The notes beneath the pieces were generated by a model. The model had not been told where the DNA came from and searched no databases. It worked only from the letters and a program-made list of their open reading frames with translations. 64,000 nt of DNA from Diphasiastrum complanatum (taxonomy: Eukaryota; Streptophyta; Lycopodiopsida; Lycopodiales; Lycopodiaceae). Of the stretch, positions 12,301 through 22,588 are shown piece after piece. The stretch covers positions 20,589,997 to 20,653,996 of the forward strand of contig CM055107.1 in the NCBI GenBank assembly GCA_029204225.1, read 5' to 3'. The translations under genes and the position numbers were made by a program. Numbering within the stretch: position 1 is the first letter of the stretch; each line of letters starts with the position of its first letter.

Positions 12301-12638
12301 TCTCATGCATAAAAGATAAAGATTTCTCAACAAAATCAATTCTCAATGATTTGTTCTTATCAAAATGCCATTGTTGTCCAAGAACAATATCTACATTAGC
12401 TAATTGAACAGCATGGAATTCTAGTTTTTTTAGAATAATCTTGAATGTGCAATTCTACATCAGGAACAATAAAATCCATCAAATTGGAATTACTTCCTGA
12501 TGCCATTGTCACACGGTATTTTTTCTCACTTTTTCTGGTAGGAAGGTTTAGCGTCTGCACCAAATTTACATTAATAAATTTATGAGTGGATCCCATGTCA
12601 AAAAGAGTGTAGCAAAAGACCAAGTTCCAAGAATTCAA
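9397..12638 (-). pseudogene. Gypsy G pol: protease, RT, RNase H, integrase (broken)
   Basis: 12638-12396 holds a protease-like block (FDMGSTHKFINVNLV). 12346-11018 is reverse transcriptase with HKIDLILGA, WVQPSKSPWASPVVLV, FCVDYKKLN and the catalytic box VVFLDDILVFSK (Tyr of the usual YxDD replaced by Phe-Leu). 11005-10643 is RNase H (LTDHQTLRYF). 10674-10351 carries the integrase zinc motif (H-H-C-C ending RCTKCQLNK). 10338-9397 carries the DDE core (MDFVVG, SDRDPKF, DQTERTNQTMED) and a GPFKV C-terminal domain. Breaks: an in-frame TAG after GAVLM (about 11016), a frameshift near 10735, a TGA at about 10349 and a TGA at about 10022. The first and last fit CAG and CGA changed by C-to-T, and the middle fits TGG to TGA. 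A chromodomain is not evident at the end. Confidence 0.88.
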
Positions 12639-12746
12639 TAGTCAGAAGCCAAATCAGGTTGACAAGGAGCTCATCTGAAGGATGAATGTCAGATTGATCC
12701 ATCAGTATCACGAGTTTCTTCTACAACCTGTGGCAAGGTAGAAGTA

Positions 12747-13420
12747 TTGGTCATATCATTTTGCATGTCACCGAACTCAATGGAGGACCATAATAGCCTA
12801 CCAGTCTACTTTGTGAAAAATCCCAAGGGGCACCTGTTACCAGTGTATGTGTATAAACTTAGAGGTGATGACATACTGCACTCAGTTAGGTGCTATGGAT
12901 GCGAAGGAAAACACCATCGTTCCAAATGTCCACATCGAGGGGATCCATCAACATTTGATTCCTCGTGTTCACAATGCGGAGTTAACCATCCATGTTGAGA
13001 TTGTCCATTGCGCAATCCACAATTAGCAAGGAGATATTTGGCCTATGTAGACCAACATGCACCTGTGATGACTCCACCTCTCGAAAGAACGCACTATAAA
13101 AGAAAAATCCTAGTTCCACCGGGTTATGAAATGAGTGAGGAAGAAGACAATCTGACAAAAGTCCCAAAGTACACAAAGATACCCTCAGGGAAACAAGTAA
13201 AACCATCACAAAAGACAGAGATGGTAGGATCCATCAAGCCACTTATAGCTAAGAAAGTCAATAAATTGGCAATCGAGGAAGTCCGATAGGTTTTATCAGG
13301 GCTTTTTTTGCAATCAATGCAACGAATGCTTAGTAATGAAATACAAAGGGGACTAGTCTCAATAGGACAACTTAAAAGCAATTCAATACAAGGTCCACAG
13401 ACAAGCGCAATCACGCAACC
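12747..13420 (+). pseudogene. Gypsy gag fragment with CCHC zinc knuckle
   Basis: Plus-strand frame with CYGCEGKHHRSKC (about 12890-12930), a second Cys cluster CSQCGVNHPC, then a charged tail. It is interrupted by TGA at 12996-12998 and TAG at 13287-13289. The paired Cys clusters resemble the gag of Tat-like element D (CYGCGEGHRIAECP at about 27890) but run in the opposite direction. It is cut on the left by Gypsy G and on the right by the LTR of Copia C' at 13421. No LTR for it is visible. Confidence 0.6.
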
Positions 13421-14121
13421 TGTGAAAAGTATTGTATTTTAGGACCATAAATGGATCTACAAAAGATCCAAAAGAGTGATTGGATGTTTTCTTAACAATC
13501 TATCATAAAACTAGACACAAAAAAGTTGATCTAGATTGGCAATTTGACAAACAACAAGCATTAACAATAAAAAATCTTGATTAACATTGAAATCCAAGCC
13601 CACATGTGTGTACTACAGGCTGTAGTACGGCCTTCAATTTAAGAAACCAGTAGAAATTGATTTGGTTTCATTTGGATCACAAAAACTCAATGTACATAGT
13701 GAACTAGCTTGAGATCGCCAATGAGCTCCAAAATTTTTCTATTTTCTCACTATGGAGAGAGGGAATACATAGCAAATTCGACTTCCTTCTTGAAGTTAGG
13801 TGGATTTCCAGCATGTAATAAGGAAGTTAATCACTCTCTTTGACCTAAAATGAAACCCTAGTCTATTTCCTAGAGTCATGCTTGGTAGATAGCTAGTTGG
13901 TCAAATTTTCACCTTAAACTTAGGTATAGGTCCTATAAAGTAGGGATGACCACCAAATAGACATGACCAACTCTCTTGACTTGACCTAACCTATATTAGG
14001 AGTGGGTTGCCATGTGGCATCTTGGCATTACATGTGTGGAACCCAATTATACACAATATTTACAAAGTTCTACATGGTTTTTGATCAAGCTAGATTTGCC
14101 AATTTTTGGCAATTTTTCACA
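13421..14121 (-). repeat. LTR of Copia C'
   Basis: 701 bp, alignable along its length with the LTR at 57232-57930. The outer end contains the ATTTATGGTCC phrase. A CACATGTGTG variant of the recurring palindrome lies at about 13602. Confidence 0.85.
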
Positions 14122-14149
14122 CTCCTCAAATTTAGCTTGATCTATCTAC

Positions 14150-14890
14150 AACTCTCTTGCTAGATGAATGAATGCTTTTAGAAGTGTCTAAATCCAGCTA
14201 CAAACAAGGAACTTTTGAGACTCCAATAGAGAATGATGTCCATGAAAGATCTTTCACCACCTCTTAAAGGATCTCTTACAAGATGTTCCATAAATGTGTC
14301 ATGTAGCACACTTCAAAAACTATACATCATGCCAAGTCGTGGATTGCAAGGCATTTTGTGCACTTGAAGATACATCAATTAAACTATTAAGTGCATACAC
14401 AGTGTTGCCAAAGATTGTTTGCCTCCATCTTGATACTCAAGATTCTTCTTGGAGTCCTCGGGTCTTGAGCTTGCTCCTCCACTTGACTTGACTCCAAACC
14501 ATCAATGAATTGAATAAAGTGTTGATTTGAAGGTGCTTCTTCAAGTTTACAAATCTTCCACTCTTGAAAGATCACATTTCCACCATTGACAACTTCTTTG
14601 GTGGAAAACAAGTAGATTCTACAATCTTTACTTGAAGAGCAAAACACTACCATTATTCCTATCATTGAAATAGGATAATCTTTGGTCCTTACGTTTGAAT
14701 GATCATGCACAAAGCATGTGGACACAAAGATTTCCAAGGCAAATAATGTTTCATCTTTTTTGACACTATTCAAACTATTACAAAAATAGTTATCCAATGA
14801 AATTGCTTTATCAACAACAAATGTATATTTCAAAGCATCCCAGACAGAAGTGAGTTTCACCTAGATCAGTCATGTTGAACTTTGAAAACA
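14150..14890 (-). pseudogene. Scrambled integrase/RT remnant of Copia C'
   Basis: Reading the minus strand, an RT scrap (KFNMTDLGETHFCLG, about 14880-14820) is followed by a shortened integrase C-terminal region (DNYFCNSLN, FVSTCFVHDHSN), then LFSTKEVVNGGNVIFQEWK and the linker SSQVEEQAQDPRTPRR, and finally a short RT C-terminal scrap. The RT scrap lying upstream of integrase is the reverse of the normal order. From the CATTTGTTGTTGATAAAGC phrase onward it matches Copia C at 56496-57180. It is not functional. Confidence 0.75.
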
Positions 14891-14904
14891 GCATCTGCTT
14901 AGAA

Positions 14905-15329
14905 TCTTCCAAAAATGATAGAGTTTCCTCCTTCTCATTAAGCATGAAAATAGTGTACAAATGGTGGCTTTTTATAAGATGGGAAAGGCCCTTGTCCCTC
15001 AATCTTATTGGCTAATATTCACAATGATCCTATCCATTCATCTTGGACCCAACTTGATCCAAGGGTCCACAAAAAGTACATTAGAAATCACAAGATTCAT
15101 GTGAGTCCCAATTTGGACCCAACTCTAAAAAGTGATCTCTAAGTTTAAAACTGACATTGGGCCTCTAGTTTTATTTTAATTCCAAGGCCCAAGTCAAGTT
15201 TATTTTATTTACAGCTCTAACTGCATGCTCATTGGCCCATGGGCTTATACATGTAGGATGCCATGCCCTCGCAACACATTTTATTGGAGGATTTTATTTA
15301 TTTACAGTTTGTTGAGAATACCCCCAACA
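14905..15329 (-). repeat. 3' LTR of element D (truncated)
   Basis: Matches 30950-31368 of the 5' LTR. The outer part was lost at the junction with Copia C' at 14905. The inner edge reads TGTTGGGGGTATTC on the minus strand. Confidence 0.85.
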
Positions 15330-17938
15330 GGATCCACGGCCTGAAGTAGTGCTGATCCCTCGGTACTTTGCTGGTTTAGTATAGCGTTCTCTTGGACCAC
15401 CTCTAGTGGATCAAATAGTCCGTCATGTCTTCCATGAAGTTGAGACAGTCCAATTTCTTTTCCCTTGATGGTCTGAGCTGAGAATGATATCTGCCAGTCG
15501 CCTCTTGATGACTCGTGGGGATATTTGGATAAAAATTCATTGATGTTCTCCTCCACGAACTTTGGTCTTCGGAAGGCCCGGCTGGCAGATATCGTACGCG
15601 ATCCTCTAGATGATGTTGCTTGGCCTTGGCTGGTGGTTGAGCCTTGGCTCTGGTCTTGCGTCTCAACGACCACATCTATCTGCCCTTGGTCTTGGCCTTC
15701 GGACCCTTGATTTGGTTGAAATCTACCTGCTGCCTGTTGGCTCTGATCTTGGCTGGTACTAGCCTGTGTAGCGTCAAAATTAGGTGGTGGTGGAACTACC
15801 ACGAGGGTGGGTTGGGCCTTCGTTTCCATGTATTTTTGGCACGCCTTGAGGGTTTGCTTAGCTTGGGCGAGCTCTTGCGTTGCACTTGTCCGATACTTAT
15901 TGAACTCCGCCTGGTAGCTGTTGAGCGTTTGGCTATAAATCTGCACCTGACACCATAGAAGATTCATCTCTGATTGGAAAAGTGGCCTTGTGTCCGGTGC
16001 AGATTGAGCTAACCAGACGAGCTTTTTGTCTTGTAAGGCTTTGACCTCCGTCCCCAGGCGTGTGTTCTTTGCTTCCAAAAGTGTAAGTTGCACCTGGATG
16101 GGAGCAAGTCGGTGGGATGCTTCAGCTTGAAGCTCCCGCACCTTTGTGGAGGCCTCAGTCAGCGCTTTGGAGAGGCTTTGAATATATTTGTTTAGGCCCT
16201 CCTCCTTCTGCTATAGCTTGGCAACCTTCTGGTGCCTTGCTTGTTCGTGTTGCTAAGCCAGAATCAGCTCTTGCTGCAGCTTGGTGAGGTCTGCTCGCAG
16301 CTGTGTATTACTCGTTGCCAAATGTAGTACCCTATTTTCCAGAATAGCTTTGGCCGCTACCGCATCCAGGATGTATTGTCCTAGAGTTTGGTACGCCGCC
16401 GTTAGATCCGTGGGAGCAGCTGGTACACTGGCACTGACAGGGGCTTGTGTTGCATCGGCCCCGACGACTTGTGAAATTCCGTCGTCATTGTCTTCAATCA
16501 GGTTTTCATTTGTCTTGATGCCATCTGGGGCGGCAAGGTCAGCCCGATTTGGTGATGCTACAAAAATTGTTTGTACAAATGCGTCATCAGACAGCGGTTG
16601 GCTGCCCTTGGCAACCTTTGTTGGTGAAGCGGGTGGGGTGTGAAAAACAACTGTGGAAACAGGGGTGAGGACGGTTTGTCCGAACGAGAGGATGGGAGGA
16701 ACAGTGGGAAACTGAAGGGTGGTGTGGAGTATGGGAGCAGGTGAGGATGGAGCAGAAAGTGTCTGGCGTGGGGGTGAAAAATTGATAACTTGCATCCATG
16801 CCAGAGTGTCGGGAGATAGTTGCGAATCAGAAGGATTGAATGTGAGAGGAGCAACGGTGGTGGTAGGAGTGATGGAGGATGCAATGGTGATGGATGGAGT
16901 AGTGGACATTGGAAGAGAAGTAGGAGTGGTATCAACAGAAGAAACGGGGATGGAGATAGAAACAGATGTGGATGGAACAGGAAGAGAGGTAGCGACAATA
17001 GAAATTGGAGTGGGGGGTTGCACGGAAGAAGAAGTGGCGGTGGTTGATGGAGTGGTTAGTGCGGCAGTGGAGACATGTCTTCGGGTAACAGGTGGAGATG
17101 TGGATGTAGAGGCAGCACCACACATTTGTTTGTTGGTCGTTGTATTAATGACTGCAGGTTGGGAGAAGGTAGATGCTTGAGATGGTGGATAAAGGTTAGT
17201 ATGTGGCACAAGGGTAGATAGGAGGGATGAGCATTGGAAACCACACACTTTTGTCTCGAGAAGTGTGTAAGCAAAGTTACACAACAGGGGGCCTGCTGCG
17301 ATTCACTCACGGTTGTTGGGTTTGATGGAGTTGATTAGTTCTCGAATAAGAAAGCTATGCCAGTCGTATGGCACAACAAAGAGGTTAGGGAATTCCAGAA
17401 AGGATTCCACTATCTGACTCAGCAATGTAGACTGGATTCTGTCCTTGCGAAATGTTGAAATAACCATAAAATTATTCAACAGATGCGCAGCCGTCTGAAT
17501 GACGGGTTCCGTGATAGCTTCTATCAGGTAACCATTGTTAGTCTGGATGGGGATTTCTGGTGTGGTTTGGATGATGAATGGTTTGATCAGAGCTTTGGCA
17601 TGGCAATGGGAGATGGGTTGACGATCACCGGACATAATGCCAACGGTGACCATTGAGTCGACGTTAATCCTGACCTTGTACATGGTACCTTGGTACAGGA
17701 AGTGGAAACGAGCCTTGTCCTCATCCCAGGTGGCATAAGCGTGAAGGGCGAGGCCCATGTTAATCTCAGAATGGAAGAGCGCCAAGTAAAAATCCATTGC
17801 TTCAAGGAGTGGGTCGGCTGTCTACAGCCATGGTTGGATCAGAGTGTCAGAGGGTAGAGGCCAAATCTGCGTGGCCTTGGGGATGTCACGCTGGATCACC
17901 TGCTTGGCGCCAGAGTCTTCAGAGGATGAGGAGGCCAT
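15302..17938 (-). pseudogene. Extra 3' ORF of element D: Ser/Thr/Pro-rich coiled-coil protein
   Basis: A single 879-codon minus-strand frame from an ATG at 17938 (MASSSSEDSG) to a TAA at 15302-15304, inside the LTR edge. It is interrupted only by TAG (about 17823), TGA (17303-17305), TAG (about 16253) and TAG (about 16216). The three TAG contexts fit CAG changed by C-to-T. The first 215 residues look globular (DFYLALFHSEINMGLALHAY, YQGTMYKVRINVD). About 230-430 is Ser/Thr/Pro-rich. About 540-710 is a long heptad-like Gln/Leu/Glu region (KLQQELILA, LTLLEAKNTRLGTEVKALQ). The tail is Gln/Ser-rich. I do not recognise the family. By position (after integrase, before the 3' LTR, sense strand) it resembles the additional ORFs of Athila/Tat elements, often called env-like, but no signal peptide or membrane segment is visible. 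Confidence 0.7.
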
Positions 17939-18056
17939 GTTAGCAATGATGATTAGTGGTCGAAAAAGTCGAAAAAGTAGAAAAAACGGTGGAAAATGAA
18001 AAAAGATGTGGAAATAGTAGAAAATTGAGTATAATGAGTGTTCGATGACAATAATT
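17939..18056 (-). other. Element D spacer before the extra ORF
   Basis: AT-rich sequence with GAAAAAGT repeats. It is continuous with 23839 onward once Copia E and one TAATT copy are removed. Confidence 0.6.
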
Positions 18057-18705
18057 TGTGAAAGATTTTAGATCCTTAAGATCCAATCTACTTGAATGAT
18101 CTTTGGTTAGAAAGAGAAATACACTACCAATTTTACCAATGTAGAAAAATCAGCATCTACACACAATTTGAGATGCAAACACTAATAGAACTTGATCAGA
18201 CTTGAATGAAATGATTATGTACTGTTTCTGTCCGTACAAAACCAACAAGCTACTGTATTTCACACGTGTGGATCCAAAAATAGCAAATATAGATTATTCT
18301 ACACATAGAATTGCAAGCAATCACCAAGATAGTGCATCAATGGATAGTAGAAACCAAGAGAACCATGTATAAGCATGAAATGAGATAGAGAAGAGAGAAG
18401 ATGACTCTCTCCACGAGCTACATCCTTTTATAACAGGTCCAAACCCTATTTGGCCACTTGGCTTTCCCACCAAAATGCTAACCCTACCAATTTTGGGTCT
18501 AGATTCAATCTACCCAACTTATTCAAATTGAATCTACTCAAACTCGCATTCTATCTTTCCCACACTTTCAAAAAGTGTTTATTCAAATGAAATTTAGACT
18601 AATGAACTTTGAAAAGTCAATCTCTAGTCTAAAACAAGTTTTGGTCTCAATATGTCAAATATGGAAATATTGCAAAATGTGATGAAACTAGTTGAATCTT
18701 TCACA
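18057..18705 (-). repeat. 3' LTR of Copia E
   Basis: 649 bp, TGTGAAAG to TTTCACA. It contains CACACGTGTG (18261-18270) and a TATAAAA-like box on the minus strand at about 18426-18432. Confidence 0.95.
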
Positions 18706-19261
18706 CTCCCTCTTCAACTAGTTTTAGCATAAACTTTGATAATACTCCAAGTGAAGTCTTATGCTTCATGAACAAGTCTTTTCCCAATGCTTTGGTGAAG
18801 ATATCAGCTACACATTCCCTTGAAGACACATGTTGAAGCTCCACCTCCTTTGCAATGACTCGCTCCCTCACAAAATGATATTGTATCTCAATATGCTTGT
18901 TCCTAGCATGAAAGATAGGATTGGATGCCATTCTTTGGGCTGATTGATTGTCACAAAAGATGATTGGGCTCTCTGAAAAATCCAGTAAGTGAAGATCCTT
19001 AATCATCCTCTTGATCCATACCATCTCCTTTGTGCAATGTGTAAGAGCTTTGTACTCGGCCTCACTAGATGACAATGAGATAGTGGCTTGTTTCTTTGAC
19101 GTCCATGATATAGCTCCATCAACTATGAAAATACAATAAGAACTAATGGATTTCCTATCCATTATATCTCCAGCATAGTCCGAATCTGAAAATCCAAAAA
19201 GATTAGGTGATGATCCCTCATACAATATGCCAAAATCTCGAGTTCCAATGATGTACCTCAA
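18701..19261 (-). pseudogene. RNase H C-terminal part of Copia E pol
   Basis: Frame of 186 residues with GFSDSDYAGDIMDRKSISSY, SLSSSEAEYKAL and FCDNQSAQRMASNPIFHARN, which are the standard Copia RNase H motifs. It ends at a TGA whose bases lie in the LTR edge. It is separated from the upstream polyprotein by the 850-bp replacement, so it has no RT in front of it and cannot be made as part of a normal polyprotein. Confidence 0.85.
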
Positions 19262-19269
19262 AACTCGCT

Positions 19270-20118
19270 TTCCTAGCTTCCAATGCTCCTAGCATAGTTT
19301 TTGCCAAAAGAACTTTGATCCATCATAAGAATGATCTTCTTCCTAAGAATAGATCTCCTTTCAATGATCATGTAATGCTTAAAATAGAAACAACCATAAT
19401 TGATATAGAAAATAGTGTCCACTTGGGATGCTTCACTATTTCTTACATCAATTTTACATGTAAAAATGTGACTAGAACATGAAGAATCAAATAGAATGTA
19501 AATGAAATGATTCCACCATGCTTCCAACTCTGAACTCTCTGGAAAAATACAGCAAACAAGCAATAAATGTGAGTGATCAACTTTTGCTTGCATGTCTCCT
19601 CCTCCTTTGTCCTTTGTTGCCATGTATCCACCATGATACTCCATGAATGAGCCTCCATCTCCATCTTGCCACAAGAAACCATCAAACCTTGGAAATCCAT
19701 GAGTAGGTGAGTACATAAATGACGCATGACTCCATAAACCAAGTAGTTTGCACTAGTCCATCTTCAAGATCTACTTGACACAAGAAAATGACCATGAATT
19801 CACCAAAAATTGACAATCTCCAAGTATTGGCACCAAGTAGCTCAACACTTGAGAACTTAGCCATGGATGAGTGACATAATGAGCCTCCAATAGCTTCATT
19901 TCCATCAGCAAAATCAGCCAAGAATGCTAGTACAAATCCAACATCAAAACAATGCTCACCAATGTAACTAGTTTTACCATATCTTGACAATTTGCACACA
20001 TCCACATGAAATTGCTCAAACATGAGATAGAACAAGTAAAGTAAACTTGAACAACACTTCCTTGCTGCTCCTTTGACCTTACTTGAGTCTTCAATATGCT
20101 GTAAAAACAGATCCATAA
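19270..20118 (-). other. Foreign segment replacing RT in Copia E
   Basis: Between the RT start (IQPMDLEYQSLV) and the RNase H region, about 850 bp show no RT motif: no NAFLNG, no YVDD. On the minus strand two overlapping open frames of 153 and 147 codons run through it (20143-19682 and 19716-19273). They contain phrases such as CQVDLEDGLVQTTW and GFLWQDGDGGSF that I do not recognise. It may be a captured genomic or transcript fragment, or filler from a repair event. Confidence 0.55.
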
Positions 20119-20152
20119 CAAGAGATTGATACTCAAGATCCATTGGTTGGAT

Positions 20153-22588
20153 CTACTCCTCTTCTTTTCTTACTTGATCTACAGTTGTAGGCTCATCCAA
20201 AGAGGTTAGGAAAGCAATATAATTTCCAGAAACTACTTGCTTACCCTTTTGATCATATGTGAGCCTTGAAGGTACTTGTCTTTCTCTTGATGTTCTCCTT
20301 GGCTTTTGACTTGATGAAGGTCCATCATCACCACCATCCAAAGTAGAATTCTTCTCATCAACATCAAGAATGTTAGATCCATCTACTTTACCATCAATCA
20401 TGCTTGAAGACACCTTTGGAATGTTTCCCTCATAAAAAATGACATCTCTACCAGCAATCACTTTGTTAGTAGAAGGAATGTAAACCTTGTAGGCTTTACT
20501 CACCTCACTATATCCAACAAAAATACCTCTTCTTGAAGATGGATCCTCCTTGGTCCTATCATCAAGAGTAATATTGACATAGCATGTGCATATAAAGGTT
20601 CTTAGAAAGTTGACACTTGGCCTCCTCTTGAATAGCATCTCAAAAGGTGTCCTTCCATTCAAAATAGCACTCGGCCACCTATTGCACAAGAAATTGGCAC
20701 ACAACAAAGCTTGATCCCAAAATGGTTTGTCAAGATTAGCACTTAACCTCATAGCTTTAGCACTTTCACATAAAGTTCTATTCTTCCTTTCAGCCACTCC
20801 ATTTTGTTGTGGGGTCCTTGATGTTGTATACTCCCTCTTGATCCCATGCTCATCACAAAAGGCCTTGAACTTGTTAGATATGTACTCACCACCATTGTCA
20901 CCTCTTAAGCACTTGATCTTTGTGGAAAATTGGTTCTCCTTTGCATTCTTGAACTTGACAAAGACATCATACACTTCATCTTTGCTCTTTAGTAGATAGA
21001 TCCAACAAAATCTACTAAAAACGTCAATGAATGTTACATACATCTTCGCTCCATTATTGCTAATTGTAGTAAATCCATGAATATCCGAATGTACCAGTTG
21101 AAAAGGCTTTGTAGATCTAGAAATAGATTTAGTATAAGGTAGTCTATATGACTTAGACAAAGCACAAGACTCACAAACATGCTTGTCATTACTTAAGGAA
21201 CTTGGAAGACCAATCACAACCTTCTTCCTTGCCATTACCTCCAATGACTTGAAGTTGAGGTGTCCCATCCTTTTGTGCCAAACCTCTTGGATAGAAATTT
21301 GCTCCCTTGCAACACATCCAACTTGGTTAGCAATAACACAAGCATCAAGTTTGAACAAATTCCCTTGCCTTTTACCTTTTCCAATCAAGACATCCTTCCT
21401 TTTGATCAAACAAGCATCTCCATCAAACTCCACCTTGAGGCCCTTACTTAGCATTTGACTCACACTAAGCAAATTCTTGGTCATAGATGGAATAAACAAG
21501 ACATCCTTCAAATGAACATTCCTATTTGTAGAGAGAGAAATAGGAATTGTGCCAATCCCTTTGATTGCACACTCACCATCATTGGCCGTGTAGATCACCC
21601 TCTTGTCATCTCCATATGCCAACAAAGAAGTGAAGTACTCTTTGTGAAAGGTCATGGGTGAACTTGCTCCACTATCAATCCACCAAGGATCTAGATCTCC
21701 ATCATTAGCAAGCACACATGAAGACATCACAAAAGCATCATCATTTGCATCTTGCACATCCAAACCATCCTCATCAAGAGTAAGATTACCTTGCTTGTGT
21801 CCTTGATCTCTCTTCTTCTTGTAGCACTCACTTGCAAAGTGTCCTTTGATGCCACAATAGAAGCACTTGAGCTTTGATCTATCTTTATTTTTGCCACTTG
21901 AAGAAGCATCCACCTGATCTTGCCCTTTAGACCACTTGCTTTTGGTTTTGCCCTTGAATTTGCCCTTTATGAACATAGCATCCTCTTGAAATGTCGATGT
22001 AGATCCACCTCTTGCTTGAAGCCTATATCCCTCATTGATCAAGATCTCTTGAAGATCCATCAAAATTGACAAAGTCTTTTGAATAGCAATAATTTGAAAA
22101 ATGTTAGCATGAGCATCCAACAAGCCATTAAGAATCACTTGAATAAGCTCTCCTTCCTTAATGCTTTCATCTATGCAAGCTAACTCATCATTCAATGCTT
22201 TCATTCTCAAAACAAAAGTACTTGGACTTTCTTCATTCTTTTGCAAACAAGAAAAGATTTGCCTTCTTAGAGTCAACACCCTAGAAGTAGACTTGGATTC
22301 ATAAAGCTTCTTCAATGAATTCCAAGCTTCCAAAGATGATGTGCACTTACCAACTTCCTTGAGAAGTTCATTGGTAACATTCATCTTTATCATGTGTAGA
22401 GCCTTCTTGGCCCTCTTGTCATACCTCAATTGATCTTGTTGTGTTGCTGGTCTCTCCTCCAAACCTACAACAATATCCAAAACATCATTCATCTCAAGAA
22501 GTGACTCCATCCTCACTTTCCATAATGAATAGTTACTTGAGGTAAGCCTATCATTGGCTTCCAACATGACTCCAATTGAGGTTGCCAT
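20153..22588 (-). CDS. Gag-protease-integrase polyprotein of Copia E
   Basis: Intact 811-codon frame. Gag (NDRLTSSNYSLWKVRMESLL at residues 13-32). CCHC knuckle CFYCGIKGHFASEC (about 243). Protease WWIDSGASSPM (about 301). Integrase zinc motif (HKRMGHLNF to CESC, about 436-470). DDE core with HSDIHG, LRGDNGGEY and QQNGVAERKNRT (about 500-600). C-terminal GRDVIFYEGN block (about 715). It ends at TAG (20153-20155), where relatives have a Trp at the RT start (EEEW), so the stop fits a TGG-to-TAG change. The frame has no other break, so it could still supply gag, protease and integrase. The start ATG is the first in frame with the conserved gag N-terminus. Confidence 0.9.
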   Translation of the reverse strand: MATSIGVMLEANDRLTSSNYSLWKVRMESLLEMNDVLDIVVGLEERPATQQDQLRYDKRAKKALHMIKMNVTNELLKEVGKCTSSLEAWNSLKKLYESKSTSRVLTLRRQIFSCLQKNEESPSTFVLRMKALNDELACIDESIKEGELIQVILNGLLDAHANIFQIIAIQKTLSILMDLQEILINEGYRLQARGGSTSTFQEDAMFIKGKFKGKTKSKWSKGQDQVDASSSGKNKDRSKLKCFYCGIKGHFASECYKKKRDQGHKQGNLTLDEDGLDVQDANDDAFVMSSCVLANDGDLDPWWIDSGASSPMTFHKEYFTSLLAYGDDKRVIYTANDGECAIKGIGTIPISLSTNRNVHLKDVLFIPSMTKNLLSVSQMLSKGLKVEFDGDACLIKRKDVLIGKGKRQGNLFKLDACVIANQVGCVAREQISIQEVWHKRMGHLNFKSLEVMARKKVVIGLPSSLSNDKHVCESCALSKSYRLPYTKSISRSTKPFQLVHSDIHGFTTISNNGAKMYVTFIDVFSRFCWIYLLKSKDEVYDVFVKFKNAKENQFSTKIKCLRGDNGGEYISNKFKAFCDEHGIKREYTTSRTPQQNGVAERKNRTLCESAKAMRLSANLDKPFWDQALLCANFLCNRWPSAILNGRTPFEMLFKRRPSVNFLRTFICTCYVNITLDDRTKEDPSSRRGIFVGYSEVSKAYKVYIPSTNKVIAGRDVIFYEGNIPKVSSSMIDGKVDGSNILDVDEKNSTLDGGDDGPSSSQKPRRTSRERQVPSRLTYDQKGKQVVSGNYIAFLTSLDEPTTVDQVRKEEE

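Larger units (their letters stand above)
8829..12638 (-). mobile_element. Decayed Ty3/Gypsy element G (pol and part of 3' LTR)
   Basis: Minus-strand Gypsy remnant. Its protease, reverse transcriptase, RNase H and integrase follow the Ty3 order (integrase last). A purine-rich tract at 9369-9381 (AGGGGGAAGGAA on the minus strand) precedes an LTR start TGTTACATAAC at 9368. The 3' LTR then runs left to 8829, where Copia A interrupts it, and probably resumes at 2584. The 5' half (gag, primer-binding site, 5' LTR) is missing. The right edge near 12640 joins unrelated plus-strand gag sequence. Confidence 0.8.
13421..14905 (-). mobile_element. Truncated non-autonomous Copia copy C'
   Basis: Minus-strand Copia remnant with one LTR (13421-14121, 701 bp, TGTGAAAAG to TTTTTCACA), a polypurine tract beside it, and about 780 bp of internal sequence. 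It is broken off at about 14905 against the 3' LTR of element D. Its internal structure matches Copia C (54059-57930), including the same loss of most integrase and reverse transcriptase. The two are therefore members of one deleted family. Confidence 0.82.

Noticed and set aside
16558-16998. Open frames rich in Pro/Leu/Ser and Gly/Val on both strands within element D's extra ORF
   Set aside because: Shadow frames of the Ser/Thr/Pro-rich section. No start context or motif.
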